Part shown: piece after piece, positions 1 through 14,400 of the stretch | Numbering within the stretch: position 1 is the stretch's first letter | Layout of the letters: the number at the start of each line of letters is the position of its first letter | DNA from: Lineus longissimus | Taxonomy: Eukaryota; Nemertea; Pilidiophora; Heteronemertea; Lineidae | DNA length: 64,000 nt | Assembly (NCBI RefSeq): GCF_910592395.1 | Contig: NC_088322.1 | Coordinates: 13,263,431 to 13,327,430, forward strand | Direction: 5' to 3' | Translations under genes and position numbers: made by a program | Notes under the pieces: model-generated | What the model saw: the letters and a program-made list of their open reading frames with translations, nothing else | Told to the model about the DNA's origin: nothing | Database searches by the model: none

Positions 1-3000
1 CAGCCTTCCCAGGAGAGGCTGGCTTGTCACCTGAAGAAAAGAAAGAATTGTTTGGTTATTATCTTGAATTGTTCTGAGTGATGCTGCCTGCTGATAAAGC
101 ATTGTTACCTGCAAGAATCTGCTTACTCCATTTTCATAGCTGGTCAAATATCAGCATGATCCGCACGGTGCACTTTACAGTGATACTATAAGCTAGGCAA
201 ATTAAAACTGGTGCAAATTGAATTATTTGATTGAAATCATGACATTAGATTTTCAACAAAAAACTTTCCAAAATGTACTGAACCACCCCGCTTTCTCTAT
301 TTCAAAGACGACAGCTCCCAATATTCATGGACTAATTGTACACATCATTGCATGCAGTCAACCCTCTATCAACTCAACTCGTATGAATCTTCATTTGACA
401 TGTACGGTATCATGTTAAGGTTTGTGACACTGACTAGATGGGGCTATCATGTTTTTCAGCTCATACAATCTATCCCTGAAAGTCCCCTCAATTTGACCTG
501 CTGAAAATGTTCTTTCTTTTCAATAACTTTGCAAACCTACAAAGCAAAAGCGAAGATGAAAATAGACAAGGGAGACTGAATATCAACCTTGGGGAGATTT
601 CTTGCCAGCATCAGGTGATTTTTGGCCATCTTCTGGTGACTTTTTGCCATCTTCCTCACCACCTTCAGGTGACTTTTTACCACCTTCGGGTGACTTTTTA
701 CCACCGTCGGGTGACTTTTTACCACCTTCGGGCGACTTTTTACCACCCTCGTGCGATTCCTTGTCACCTTCAGGGGATTTTTTACCAGATCTCGCCCGCT
801 CTTTGTCTTCACCTGAGTAGGAAAGAAACAGTTTTCATGAAATTGATCGTAACCATTACTTAAACTATATACATGTACATGTATACGTTATAGTCCTCTT
901 GCCAGACCCAACATTGGAAGTCCATTTTAAGAGAACATTTTAACATTGATTTACTGGTTTTTATCTACATGTACATGTACAGCTGCATTTGCAGAGCCTA
1001 TTCTTATATCTTATAATAGTTGCTGCAGAAGTTTTGTAAATTGTCTTGATACTCTGCAACTGAAATTATACCCATATATCGCAATTTATGGATTTTTCAA
1101 CAAATTGAAAAAACCCACGCTGTTATGGCAGGCTGTACTCATATGCGGGCATCATACTGAAAAATGTGTTAATAGTTTTCTATGTGGCGCACACTGTACG
1201 TGTCTGTACTAAAGCTGTGTGCAACAAGAAAAAGTGCTTTCCCTGTGGATCCTCGAAGAGAAAATGGTGCATGATATTTTATTTGCTGAAAAATTAATTT
1301 GATTGAGCTATTTTTGAAACCTTGCTGCAATGGAGCAAGTCAAGATAAGCCAGAATTAATAGAATGCACTGTCACCTCATGCAGTTATATAGAGTGCTCA
1401 TCAAGGACTATATAGGGTGTATCAAAATGAAACCGATATACAGAGGCTCCATTTATCACGCACCCGAGGCCATGTGTTTGGTGTGCACCCAATTTATGAG
1501 AATCCTACTCAATAACGTGCAGCCTTAGCCAATTTACATGCAGACCAAGAATGATTCTAAATCTCCACCTGTTTGAGGCCTTGACTTAGCAGCAGATTCT
1601 CCTGTTTCACCCTCTTGTTCTGCCTGATGCTCTCCGTCCTCACCCTTAGCATCTTTCTCCTGTTCATCTCCTTTTTCTTTTTCTAGAATTGAGGGCAAGC
1701 TACAGTTAAAAGGCAGGATCTTGAATTCATCTGGATATGGACCAAGTGTCTGTTCATTATTTCTAAACTGTCACAATCATTTACTCTTTACACCATTTAC
1801 AGTTGTCTAATCGACATGCGTACAGTTAATATCACGACACCAAACTATTTAACTTTACAATACAATATACAAGATTGATGAGGTAAGGAAAATTTGAGTA
1901 ATTGAGGGGAAAACTATCTATAGAATGGGAACTCAAAAACAGAAATTTTTTTATTTATACAAGGCTGAAATGCCTAAAAACATCTTAGCTTATGAGACAC
2001 CCACTACATTTTAAACTGATATGTTTAGAAAACGAACAAAGGTTTATATGCATGTTAGTTAAAGTAGTTTTCCTCCACCAGAATGACAAGAAGAATAAAG
2101 AAATTAAAAAGGAGGGTTAGGGCTTATAATACAAGGGTCTACAAATGGAGAGCTAAGATATTGACCTTCTTCTTCACCATCCTGTTTGGGTGATTCTTCA
2201 CCTTCCTGTTTGGGTGACTCATCACCCTCAAGTTTGGGTGATTCCTCGCCCTCTTGTTTGGGTGACTCATCACCCTCTTGCTGCTGGCCCTCCTCCCCTT
2301 CACCTTCGGCTAGAATAGAACAATCAGTTTGGTCAGGAAGAATCCATTGGCATTTTAGGTCGGACTTCCTTCTCCCTTGGGATTTGAAATTTGATTCAAG
2401 CTGGTCTTTCACTCAAAGCCTCTGCAGAATTGCAATTGTTGTTGGTGATGGAAGCAAATCACACGAGAATGACACACAAAGCGAGAGAAGTGGTTCGTCA
2501 CACAAGAGCAAAGGCACAAAGGGTGAAAAAATAATATTAACCTTTCTGCTCCTCATCAGCTTTTTGGCTGGCTTGCGATGACGGCCGTTCTGCTCCTTCT
2601 TCACTTTCTATAAAACGAACAAAACGTAATGAAAGAAAATGAAGTATCTTTCCTGTGGTTAAAGATGTCGTCTGAATTGAGGCTGATCGGGGCTACAAGA
2701 AAAAGGACTTTGTCTTTTTCGGTAGACACCACAACTCATTCTGTAATCTTGGTGGCCCACCTCTGCTTGCACCCAGCGATATACTTGGAGAGCCTCAGGA
2801 GACATTTGGCCCTAGGCCTAGATAACCTTCATCTGTAGCATCTCCTGGACGGAAAGATGGGAAATGGAGGTAGGGAGGCAACTCAAAATGATCACGGTCA
2901 TACAAATATTTCCCAGAACAAGAGGAGAAATGTAAAGAAATGTTTTTCAGAAATGCATTTTCAATTTGACTCTAGTCCTGAATGATGAAGCAAATCATTG

Positions 3001-6000
3001 TGGCACTTGAGCCTTAAGGGGTTAACAAGGCACACACATGTTTGCGTACCTTTTTGTTCTTCACCTTCGACAGCGGATTCGTCACCTTTGGCGCTCGCTG
3101 AAGATGCCGGTCGTTCTTCTCCCTGTTCGCCACCTTCTGAAGGACAAATAGAAATGAAAAGGTTATGAAAAGAACCATAGATGCTTAAATCTACTAAGAT
3201 ATTTGATTTTTTTTCATTTTTTAGGAATTTCCCAGCTATTTCTCTCGGTCTTGTGCTGGCTGAATGTTGGCTTATTTCATATGGGATTTTGCCATGACGA
3301 CAATTACTGGTAAAAGAGTAGTAAAATGGACTAGGTCAACATTGGCAATAAACATAAAACAGATGAAGGCTTCTCTGCATCGAGTTAAAGGCAGGCCAAA
3401 CTTTCCAAGAGGAGAACATTCTCATGATACTCTTAAACAACTGATTGGAATACAAGTACATGCTACTGAAGGGCTGGGGGGGGGGGGGAGGCGAGGGAAA
3501 CAGGAGGCAATGACAAATAACTCTCTCTGAAATAACTGAATTTGAAAGCTACAAATAAAGTACCTGAAACCGAAGTTCGAAATAATATTTGGGGGAAAAT
3601 AAACCTAATTTGCAATATCAGTGAAATCACTTCTGGATACAGTGAACATGCACAAAATCTGAACTAAATTGGTGGAAGGTGAAAACATCTTGGCACACAA
3701 CAACATGAAACCTTGGGCACTCGACTACACACAATGTTTGAATATTGCAAATATAACCTTGGCTATAATATGACTGTTGACTTGTGACAGAGACGGGGCG
3801 TGCATCTGAAAGTCAGAAAGTGGTTGATCAGTTAGGTAGAAATATGCATGATAAAAGCCAAACGATACTCTAAGATCCAAGCTTACAATGACTATATATT
3901 CTGGCATTACTTCTGATACACTACATGTATCTATCTTTACATAAGCACTGACTGTGCAAGGCGTCCATTGCCAAGTGAATCAAAGTTAGCAGTAGGCCTA
4001 CCAAATTCAAGGATTTTTGGTTGCCAGATTTTTTTTCAATGTATACTCAGCTCATAAAATATCAACATCAAATGATCATAAAACTGCCATTCATGAGTTA
4101 TGAGTTCAATTTCATCTGGTTTTCAGAAAAATGTATGTAAACTTTTTAGCTCATATTTTCAAAATCAATACAGCGACGATTTTCGGGATTGTACAAATGA
4201 CTTTCCCCTTAAAAAACGGTCAAAAATAACATGCCACTCAAGCACACAGTGCTTCACCTTTATCTGTGGTGAGAGATAGTGACGATTTGACCTCTGATCT
4301 GATGCTGGCTTGGGATCGGGTATGCACACTCCGAGGTGAACCTGCAAGTCAATTTGAGAAACAGAGCTGGTTATTACTACCAGATTTTAAACAAGCGCTG
4401 AGAGAATAAGAATTGGATATTACAGAACTTCATAAGACAAAAATAAGCAATATTTGTTTTGAGGAAAGTTTCTGAGAAGTTCAAACACCAAATGTCCTTC
4501 AAGGATAAAAAAATGAAACTATAGCTTTAGAAACAAAAAACACCCAAATGCACTCGGAACCAAAGCCTACAACACAACACCATAATTATACACAAACAAA
4601 ATAAAAAAAATAAAAAAAATTCCAACCATATTTCCCTTTAAGCCCAATTTTAAAATAAGAATCAAATAAATGCACACTACTTCATTGAAAAATGCGAACC
4701 TTTAGATAGCAAACTTGGCTTAGAGGCGTGCATCTCCTCAGGAGCCTCATCTGGCTCAACAGCCTCCTCTTCCATTCCTTCATCCTCCTCCTCAAAATCA
4801 CCTGCGGCAGTTTCAAATTAGATGACTTAATTTCTGGCAAGTTTTACATATTTTGCAGCTTGAAATTCCAATTTTGATATCAACTCAACTCTCAACAGCA
4901 AGACCAATTACTCGGACGCCCACTTAGACTGAAGACCTGTTAATGTTGTTGTCAACTGCAGCATGAAATCTCCAACACACTGACTCGAGGATTAAGATTT
5001 TAGTTTTGGAATCTACCGTACATTGCAGAGAGATATTTCAAGAATTTTTCAAGAAATCACATCTTTAATTTTCATTCCAGCAGACGTTACCGGCATGAAA
5101 CACAACGTAGCTCAAGACAAACACACAACCCGCCCACCAAAGTTGAGCTAGACAACATTTTAAGCACAGAAATAACTGAAATGAACCTTCATCATAGTTT
5201 CCTGTTTCTGAATGAATGCTTGCTTGAGACGAGGGCCTGACACTTTTGATACTTCTAGTACTTTTAACACTTCGGGCACTCTTGCCAGAATTAGGCCTGG
5301 ATCCATAAGCTGAACCAACTGAAAGAAAGCAATAACGTTAGGGTCAAATATTTAAAAGTGGAGAGACATGAACATAGCAAATGATGTTGACGTGGCAATT
5401 TGGTGTCCACTGCGCCTGCATAACCGCAACTGAATGAAGAGATCATTCAGGGACTGTCTGACAGCTGTGATTGTTGACCCGACGTCATGAACATAGCATT
5501 GAACTTATTGTGCAATTCGAATACATAAATAGATGAACAGGCCCAAGTTCAGATTAGACTTGCAAATGGAGGCATAGTGTAGATTATTCACAACTCAGTC
5601 AACCTCTCTGCTTTTGATTGAAAAAACCCACAAACCACAGAGAAACAGAAATTGTAGAAATACCATAAATTGCTTGTCAGAATAAGAACTGATCTAAACA
5701 GGGAACTTAATCGCAGACACGCCCAAACACAGGCCTACCTTCTTCATCTGAATAGGTGTACATGTCTGTTGAGAAAGACAACATACAATATTTCGTTAAG
5801 TATAAAGGAATATTCAATCATTGGACATGAAGAGATCTCCTAAACCACACGACACTGCCAGAAGATTCACAGAACAAATAACAGAAACACCAGACTTTAT
5901 ACATGTAACACTGGGAAAACTACTTTCTTGGAAGCTATAACCTAAAATTCTAAGAAAAATAATCATTAGCTATCAACCCAAACACTGTATGAAAACACTG

Positions 6001-9000
6001 ACTGAGGCAGCTGCTTGGCTGTTCCGAGATGGCGTTATCTCGCTCATCCACCGAGCCCATCGAAAGTCAATCTGATGCTGCTCCGTCTTATTCTAACAAG
6101 GGGGAAATGGGGAAGAACAAAAGAGGTGGGTCGGGATCTGATACAACATTTAAAAGACCTGAGGGGGACCGAGGGCTGTTCTCCTGTGTCGTCTGGTAAC
6201 TGTATGCTTCCTTTCCCTCTGCATTGTCCAGTGGCTGCGGTTCAACCTCGGAGTCAGGCTCAACAACCACCTGCTCTGTCTGCTTTTCTGTAGAGAAGGA
6301 ATGGTCAAATGAACAAGGGGTGGAGGGTGGTTCATCAAATGGAACTTTGAACAGAAACGGAGAAAATCGGGATATGACACTCTATATGCATGCTGTGATT
6401 GTGAGGGGATACATACATTTTGAGCTAGTTTTGTGAGGTTTAAATTCAGATTTTTTTTTGGCTGAAATCCATGACCACAAAGGCTCATGCAGACAACAGA
6501 TAGACTCAAACCTTCATTAAACTCATCATCCTCATAGAAATCGTCCTCATCTTCTCTGGGCGAGATCTTCTCTTCTTGTGCTTTGGGGGTGGCCGGGTGG
6601 AGGGACTGGGTGGAGGAGGGACGAGAAAGAATCTCTGGGGGCAGGGCAAATAGAAATGATACAGCTACATCAGGTTTGTGATAGAGAACCTCAGAAACAT
6701 TGACAAGTTGACAAGTGCAGTAATTGAGAATTTAACGATCCTGACAAGTAATTCATACCAGCTGAAGTCATTGAACCGGGCCCAGGGCAATCTGATGAGA
6801 CAATTCCAATAGAAATACTTGTTTACCACAACCATGCACAAACAAAATGTGCCGACGTAAAGAAATACTACATGAATATGAAGACAATGATATTACAATG
6901 TACAGACATAGACAAAATTTGAAAACATAAACAAATATTTTCTTCTCACCTTCTTGTTCAGCTGCCTCTTCCTTCGCCTCTTCACCAGCCTCGGCACCAC
7001 CTTCATCACCTGAAAGAAATGATCAGATTTCTTAGAGAATTGTCAAATGTATTCTTAAGCCACCGAGGGCCTCTGCCACTGTGACTTGACTCACAGTGTT
7101 TTGACCGATCCCACCACTTTCTACTGGTTTCCAAGAGTATGATTCTTCTGACACGTTTTTCAGATAGGATACCAATTAAGGTAGCGTTGTGAATGATTTA
7201 GAGGTGGGTTCAAGATGCCTATTAGCCCCAAATTCAGTTTAAAAGAAAAAGTGGTCGCATCACCTTATGATAGCGATGACAGCCTTCAATAAAAACAACG
7301 GCACAAGCCACAAGCCACTAGAACTGACCTGATGCTTTGTCTTCATCTTCTTCTTCCTCATCATCCTCATCTTCATCTTCAGCTTCCTCTTCCATCGTTT
7401 CATTTTCTAAACCAGTTTCTTCACCTGATAATGATGAAATAATAAAATCAGCATAATTACAAATACCACTCATTTCCAATGAATAAAAGAAGCTTTCAGT
7501 CAGAAATTATTCGATGTTATTTTTTTTAGCGGTGCAAAGCTTAGGAGAGGAGTTCTCAAGTTCAGGGAAGTTTGATTACCAAGGCCAAGGGAGGAAGTGG
7601 ACCTGAACATACCATATTTTGGGTTACAGTGCAACTATAAGTTCTGCAGTTTCTTCAAACTTGAGAAGGGGTCCTGAGTCAACAATATGATTATTTATTA
7701 CTGTGCACTTTGAATTTTTTAGATGAACGGCCAATGACAAAACACCGTCACAGTTAGTTTGAATTAACATGAATATAAACTGATGGTGATTAACCAAGTT
7801 TACATTGACGACTATTTCGCAAATAAATGTGGCCAACTCTGGCAAACATGTTTTTTTCTCACAATTTTCTTTTCATCGTAAACTTGGTGGAACACCTACA
7901 ATTTCATTTAGAAATATAAACCAAAACACCCAAACCAACTCTGTGCAAGGAGGAATCAGTACAGAATGGAACCCTTCTGAATCACCCACCAATGCGAGTT
8001 AAAACAAATTTGAAAGATTTGTTGCTTTTCTTAGCTAGGGTCACATGGGTGTTTGAATCTCTATTCAATCTGGACTGAACTGAAGAAGATAACGTCAAGA
8101 TACATGTAAGAATAAGCACTTGCCTACATTGTTAAGAATGACCAGGTCAGTTTGGTTTTTCCCTACAGGGGTCAGTTCTCCAATGTTTGTTTATTTGAAA
8201 GAAGTTGCCCAGTTAACAGTTTTGATTTGAGTTATGTGGACAAACGCAAGTATCATTTTGAAAGTATCATTGTTAGAGTACTTTTTCTTCATCCATGTTC
8301 GACTGGTTGATAACAGAAATTGTCAGAGTACTGATTCCTGATGTATTAGAAATGTTAACATTAGAACCAACATTAGCGCCAGCATGCAACAGACAAGAGA
8401 AGAACAGAAACCTTTGTTAGGTTTGGGTGCAATGAGATAAAATTAACAAACAGTGGCTAAGCATTCTTTCTCAAATTTTCAAAAACTGATATCGGATCAA
8501 GTCTTTAAAAAGTGTGATGAATTAGGTAAACCAACTTTTCAAGCAACTTTTCAAGTGAACTAGCATGATTTTTGGATACAAAAGAATGAGAACATCTCAT
8601 AGTTTTGAACCTAATATTGTCCCTGCAGTCACCAAAAACTCTTGATCTTAATCGATAGTCTTTTGAGGACGTCGCAACAACACCACACTCAAGAGGAAAG
8701 TCGGAACAAATTTCCAGATTTTGAATCCGGTCACACATGCGCACTGACAAGTAACCATTAGCTGTCACCAAGATACACTTATTAATGTGGACAGCCATTA
8801 CCCAACACAGAATCTGCTCTGTTGACTGTAGCCTCTATTAAGGAGTATTCTACTATCACTTAGCTACTGTTGTGTGAACTTGCAGTGCAGTATATAGAGC
8901 AGTCCAATACAAGATATGACAATGTACAGTAAATTTACAGACAGACAAAAAAATCACCATTGTTTTAGAACTAACTATGTACTGTACACTGTCACTGTGA

Positions 9001-11334
9001 ATGATACTGGACTCTCCACCATGACTTCATATCATAGCCAGAAATAACTTGCGATAACCGTTTTTCATTTTCAAATGAGAGAATTCGTGAGGGGAAAGAT
9101 GAGTTTAATGTATCTGTCCCCATACCCTATTACATTACAACACTGGTTGTCCCAATTCTTGATAAGCGATTTTGGCTGAATTGGGTCCATGAAGTGTATC
9201 ATGAACACTGAGATTTTCTCTCAATCAAGAAAGACTCCTCTCCTACTGGTATTCATGATGCATTCTATCCCAAGTAATTCATGGCTATGATGATGATGAA
9301 ACATTGCAACCACCATCAGTCAACTTCCAAATTTTCGATTTTTGACAAAGAAACAAAATGCCACGGATCAAAAATTCATTACATGAACTTGGCTGTAACA
9401 GATTGGCTGTAACTTGATTATGTCAGATGACGTCAATTATCACCTCACCACATTGGACGACAAACTTGCGGACATGAATGGCAAATCGTTGATGTTCTAG
9501 TTATCTGTTTTAACGCTCACTGAGTTGTGTGAGGTCATGGGCTCAATGATGTAGCGGATATGTGTTTGTTTTCCAATATGTGACCCGCTCTACCAAAACT
9601 AGGCGCTTGGCGCATCTGAACTTGACAGGTTGATACGGACTTGTTGTTCATTTCCCTATTGTAGACCTTTTGTGAAATCTATTACAAACTGATTTGGTCA
9701 CATTTCACAAAAGGTCAACAATAGGGAAATGAACAACAAGTCCGTATCAACCTGTCAAGTTCAGATGCGACAAGCGCCTAGTTTTGGTAGAGCGGGTCAC
9801 ATATGGCAGAGATGACGTCATCTATAGGAAGCTATTCTTCTCATGCAGTGTTTTCGGAAGAGATTCAAACTGATGATTGCAATGTTTCCTTCTTCAATTA
9901 CATGTAATTCTTCTCGACCTCAAAGTGCCACTTATTACCTGTGCATGAACTGGAATTTAGTACCTCAAATCAAGGGTTAGTTCATGCATTCATTATTTTG
10001 TTGAACTTTCAAAAGATAATTTAGAACCAAACATCTTCAATGTATGTTGAATAGACAAGACCAGAAAAAGGGCCCCTGCAGCAAAAGGGCTTAATTACAA
10101 ATTTTAGTCAGCTTTAAAGTTTTAAGATTTCTTGACAAGTTTACTTGACGACTAAATAGTGATAAAAGATGATATCAAGTAGGGTGTTGAAAGCAACCTG
10201 AATCCTTTACAGCTACCCTTAACATCAAGACTGACAAGAGTGAGGTTTTGAAAGGGAACTCAACTCAAAATTTCTTGATCTAATATGATCCCCTATAAAC
10301 CGCCCTCCCCTCCCAAATGAAATGGCCAGGGCCATTGTGCTCACCTCATGTGGAGGAAAGATGGATAAAGAGCATGGTATTGTGTCATGTAGTGTTAGGT
10401 TTGATGTAGGTCCAAGCAATTACAATTTCCCCAAAATGGCCAATTTACAGTACATTCGACCTCTGTGACCTTGAAAAGTAGGTCAAATCAAAGAAGACCC
10501 GGGTGACACATTGAATGGTTGTTAGAATTAGATGTACCTATGATATAAAATTGGTGCCAATCGGGCAAGTCGTTACTAGGAATAATGGCATTTTGATGAA
10601 TTTAGGATTTGGCCCCCTCCCTGGAGGTTAAACGGCAAATCAGATCGCACCAAACTTCGGTACCTGAGATCACCTGACCAAGGGGTACATGTGTACTTAA
10701 TTTGTGATCAATAGTCATTGCAGTTAAGAAACGTGCCATAGTTACGGCCTGACGGCGAATTTACGTCATTTGACCTCTGTGACCTTGACAAGAAGGTCAA
10801 ATTGAAAACCTGTGTGACATGTACTGTATGGTGGTTAGATGTACCCATGATATCAAATTGGTGGCAATCGGGCAAGAAGTTAAGGAATAATCACATTTTT
10901 AAGGTTTTTGGATTTTGCCCCCTGGTGGTCAAATGGTGAATCATATTGGACCAAACTTCGGTCCCTGAGATCACCTGACTAAGGGGTAAATGTGTACCAA
11001 ATTTGGTATCAATAGTCATTGCAGTTTAGAAACGTGCCATTTACACCATTTGACCTCTGTGACCTTGAAAAGGAGGTCAAATCAAAAACCCGGAGGATAT
11101 ATGATGCACCTTTGCTAGAAGTACCTACCATATTTTTTTCAAAATTTCCCGACTACTATTAAGGGAGATATTGCATATTTTCACTTTCAACGTTTGGCCC
11201 CCTGGTGGCCAAACCATGAAACGAATCGGACCGAAACTTGATCTCCAAGGTGTCATTACATAAGGGTACATGTGTACCAAGTTTCAACTCAATAGCTTCA
11301 ACAGTTACGAAACGTGCCCTGCTAACGGACGACG

Positions 11335-11414
<80 letters not shown>

Positions 11415-14400
11415 ACGACGGACGCCACGGTATGGGATAAGCTCACCTCTGCTAAGAGGTGAGCTAAAAATGAAATCTCTTACCTGTGGTGGCGAGGTCC
11501 TATACAATGTGATTCCGTCTTGGATTGCCACAAGACGGCCAATGTAGGCCAAATTTCTGCTTATTTTTGTTTTAATGATGATAAGGAGTGAAAAAATTTA
11601 CCTTCAGAAAACAATTCAACTCAATTGATGTTTTTTTATAGTACTTGATTAGTCCAATTTGAGCAGAATTTCTACAGTGAACCTCTTGTGGCATTCCAAT
11701 TGTATCGACGTTAAGACCAACAACATGAGAAATCGAGCGAATATTTAAAATAATCCCCAAAAAGTGCAATTTGTGAAGAGTCAGAAGCAAAGCTCTTCTT
11801 TATTATTTTGACAGATTTATTTGCTCTAAATTGACAATGCAAAAAATTTTTGCATCGTTTTAAAATTAATGAGACTTCAAGGTGTGTTTCATTTTTTAAA
11901 ATTCTTATAAATATTTTGAGTAAAACTGAGCTTCATGGAACAAATTCTAAAAAATGTTGACCAAAATCTCCACAATATTTCAAAGAGTTTAAAGACATCC
12001 AAAATGGCAGCACTAATTGATTCTGACACCAATCAATCAACATGAATTACCACTCGATTTCTCATGCTAGTCTGCGGAAGAAAAGGCGTAAAGAAAGCAC
12101 CGCCACGCGAAGGCGCAAAATACCTTTTACAGTACCGTCTTTGTTGAATTCTATTTCACCAAATATAAGTTTGACTTCAGCCTTTGCTTCATCTTCCGTC
12201 GAAGCACCGTGCACGGCATTGGATTTAATGTCTTTGCCAAAGGCAGCACGAATACTGAAATGGAAATTCGCATTTGAATTCTCAAGGAGTCATACGTGAG
12301 CAAGGACTGCAATGAACAGTGCAAGGTCATTCTTTTTCACACTACATGTACTTTTAAATACCTGAGTCTGGTGCGAGAGTGTTCTTTTCCTAGGCCCTAC
12401 TTGGCAATTGTTCGCCAAGTGGGGTGAAATCGAGCACACAAACTGTCAGGTCCACCGGATGACTTCCGAAATAACGCTGAGGTTCAATTCGTCTTGTTAC
12501 CTTTCTGGGTTCTCTTCCTTTGCCTTTTCGGGATCTGTATTTCCCATCATCGACCGCCAGCCCTCAACGGCGTCGTGTCGCGATAGAACCATGAATAACG
12601 TCGGACCACTTGTCATGTGATCTGATAAGTCATTGAAATAGTCCTTGTCCTTGTGTTCTGAATATAAAGCTTCTACGATTTCGTTATTTAGTTCCGTTTC
12701 TTGTCGTGCTGCAATTCGGAAACCGGCTTCGCGAATCTTGTTCATAATATCCTCTGGAAATGGAAGGAATATTGATGAGAAAATTTTCCGACATCTCCCT
12801 TCTTATCCCACTGGGAGTTTGTTGTTTCAGGTTTTTTTGTAAGCAATGTGTATCACTGCGGTTTCTGTACAGTCACTACTTTAGATCACATCCAGAAAGT
12901 TTTGTGAAAGTTCAATGCAGGTTTCTCCTACTATGAATAGGACTAGTCTTATGCAGTGAATGATCAGTTAAGATTCGATTTGAAGTCGATCACTTTACCT
13001 TTAGTCTGATATGCATCTGGTTTGACGACAGCCATCGTCTGCTGCACAGGGAAGAAGAACTCTAATTCTTCTTCTGCTTTCGTTGCCGAGTCTGACCCAT
13101 GGAGTGGATTGATTAAGTCTTCATCTACTGAATACTGCGCTCGTAAACTGAAAAAATGTTTTAAGGCAAATTTACAGAAGAAAAATCACCATGACACAGC
13201 CATCATGGAGAGTGGTAATTCTTATTTTCACTTTGACCATAGCTAGAGGAACATTTTGCAAAGATAAAGCAATCGCTATCCATGGAGCCACTGGCATTAC
13301 CTTCACTTTCCTGGGACAGAAACTTGATTGAGACACAAAAAGAAGCAAACATCTTCTAAGTCTGAATCTCAATTGAATCTCAAAATCTACCTTTCTGGCG
13401 CCTCTGTCTTTGCGACTGGTACTTCTTTCGGTCCTAACATATCTCTCCAAGAAGTCACAGCCTCAGCTCGAGCAAGACCGAGAGCAAGTAACGGCCCGCA
13501 TGACATCTTCGTCGTGAGCTCTTCGAAATATTCCTCGCCCCTGTGTTCTTTGTAAAACTCCTCCGCCTGCTCCTTTGTGAGCTGCACCTCTTTCTGGAGA
13601 GCAACTTCGAATCCTGCTTCTTTAACCTTGGCAAGAATTTCCTCTGGAAGTACACACATTTTATGAATTTAGAGGCAATGGCACAAATATCTGATGAATC
13701 GATTCGAAGAGTGAGAGTAACACTACCGGCACCTATTGGATGAGATGGACTTGAAGAGATCACCATGAATTGTAGGCTTAATTTATAGGTCACTTCTACT
13801 ATCAAGGAAGCCTGATCCAAGGTTATTTGCATGTTTGGCAACATCCTTTCCTACCTTTGTGATTAGCAACAGCATCAGGTCTGATAAGTGCAAGTGTCCG
13901 TTCAATCTTCGGTGCCTTCTGCTTCTTTCCTTTCTTCTTTTTCTCCTTTGTAGGTTTGACCACCGTTCTTGTCGGCTTGGAAAAGTTGGGGAAGAAGAAT
14001 GCAAGCTCCCTGTAAGAGGAAGTGAAACAATGATCATCAACTCTCCATACTTGTGGGTATAGAAATCTTCCTTGATATTTTCTAATCCAGGCATGAAACT
14101 TACGCATGAGCTCTGTCCTGTGAGTCACTGGCGTGCAAAGCATTTGTGAGTTTTTCGGACCCATATTTGGCACGCAAACTGTCCGGCGCGACTTCCTTGG
14201 CCTCATCTACATCTTTCGGTCCGAGGAGATCTCGGAACTCATCTATGATACCTGCATCTCCCTTTGATAAGACTAGCACGTGACTTGGACCACTCGACAT
14301 GAACTTGACAAGGTCTTCAAAGTAGTCCTGCAAAAGAGACGAAGATTCAATGAACCGCTATTTTTTTACATGTATCTGTTCACCTCTGGCTTTTAATTGG

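Larger units (their letters stand above)
1..7424 (-). other. Acidic low-complexity tail of the NME8-like gene, 13 phase 1-1 exons
   Basis: Exons: 7424-7329, 7009-6950, 6634-6512, 6287-6159, 5765-5739, 5318-5187, 4801-4700, 3136-3050, 2607-2542, 2309-2166, 1682-1569, 812-588 and 30 to the left edge. Each starts two bases into a codon and ends after one base. All complete ones are multiples of three (27 to 225 nt), so any subset can be skipped without a frameshift. The products are rich in Glu, Asp, Gly, Ser and Lys, for example DMYTYSDEEG from the 27-nt exon and an Arg/Ser/Lys stretch from 5318-5187. About 445 residues lie inside the window. The exons at 6287-6159 and 1682-1569 have weaker donors (GTCTTT, GTGGAG); reading through either gives an alternative C-terminus. 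No globular domain is visible. Long acidic tails are known in invertebrate members of this family. Confidence 0.75.
7425..12123 (-). other. 4.7 kb intron of the NME8-like gene
   Basis: No exon with good splice sites and family-like sequence was found here. The 97-codon open frame at 8505-8798 on the minus strand has no recognisable domain. The intron holds a foldback repeat (9577-9804) and a dispersed repeat with a GAC trinucleotide run (10430-11470). Confidence 0.6.

Noticed and set aside
8505-8798. 97-codon minus open frame in the NME8 intron
   Set aside because: No domain, no supported splice sites, no repeat or signal peptide; length is within chance for this composition.
11159-11552. 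Poly-Arg and poly-Ser open frames
   Set aside because: Direct consequence of the (GAC)n microsatellite.
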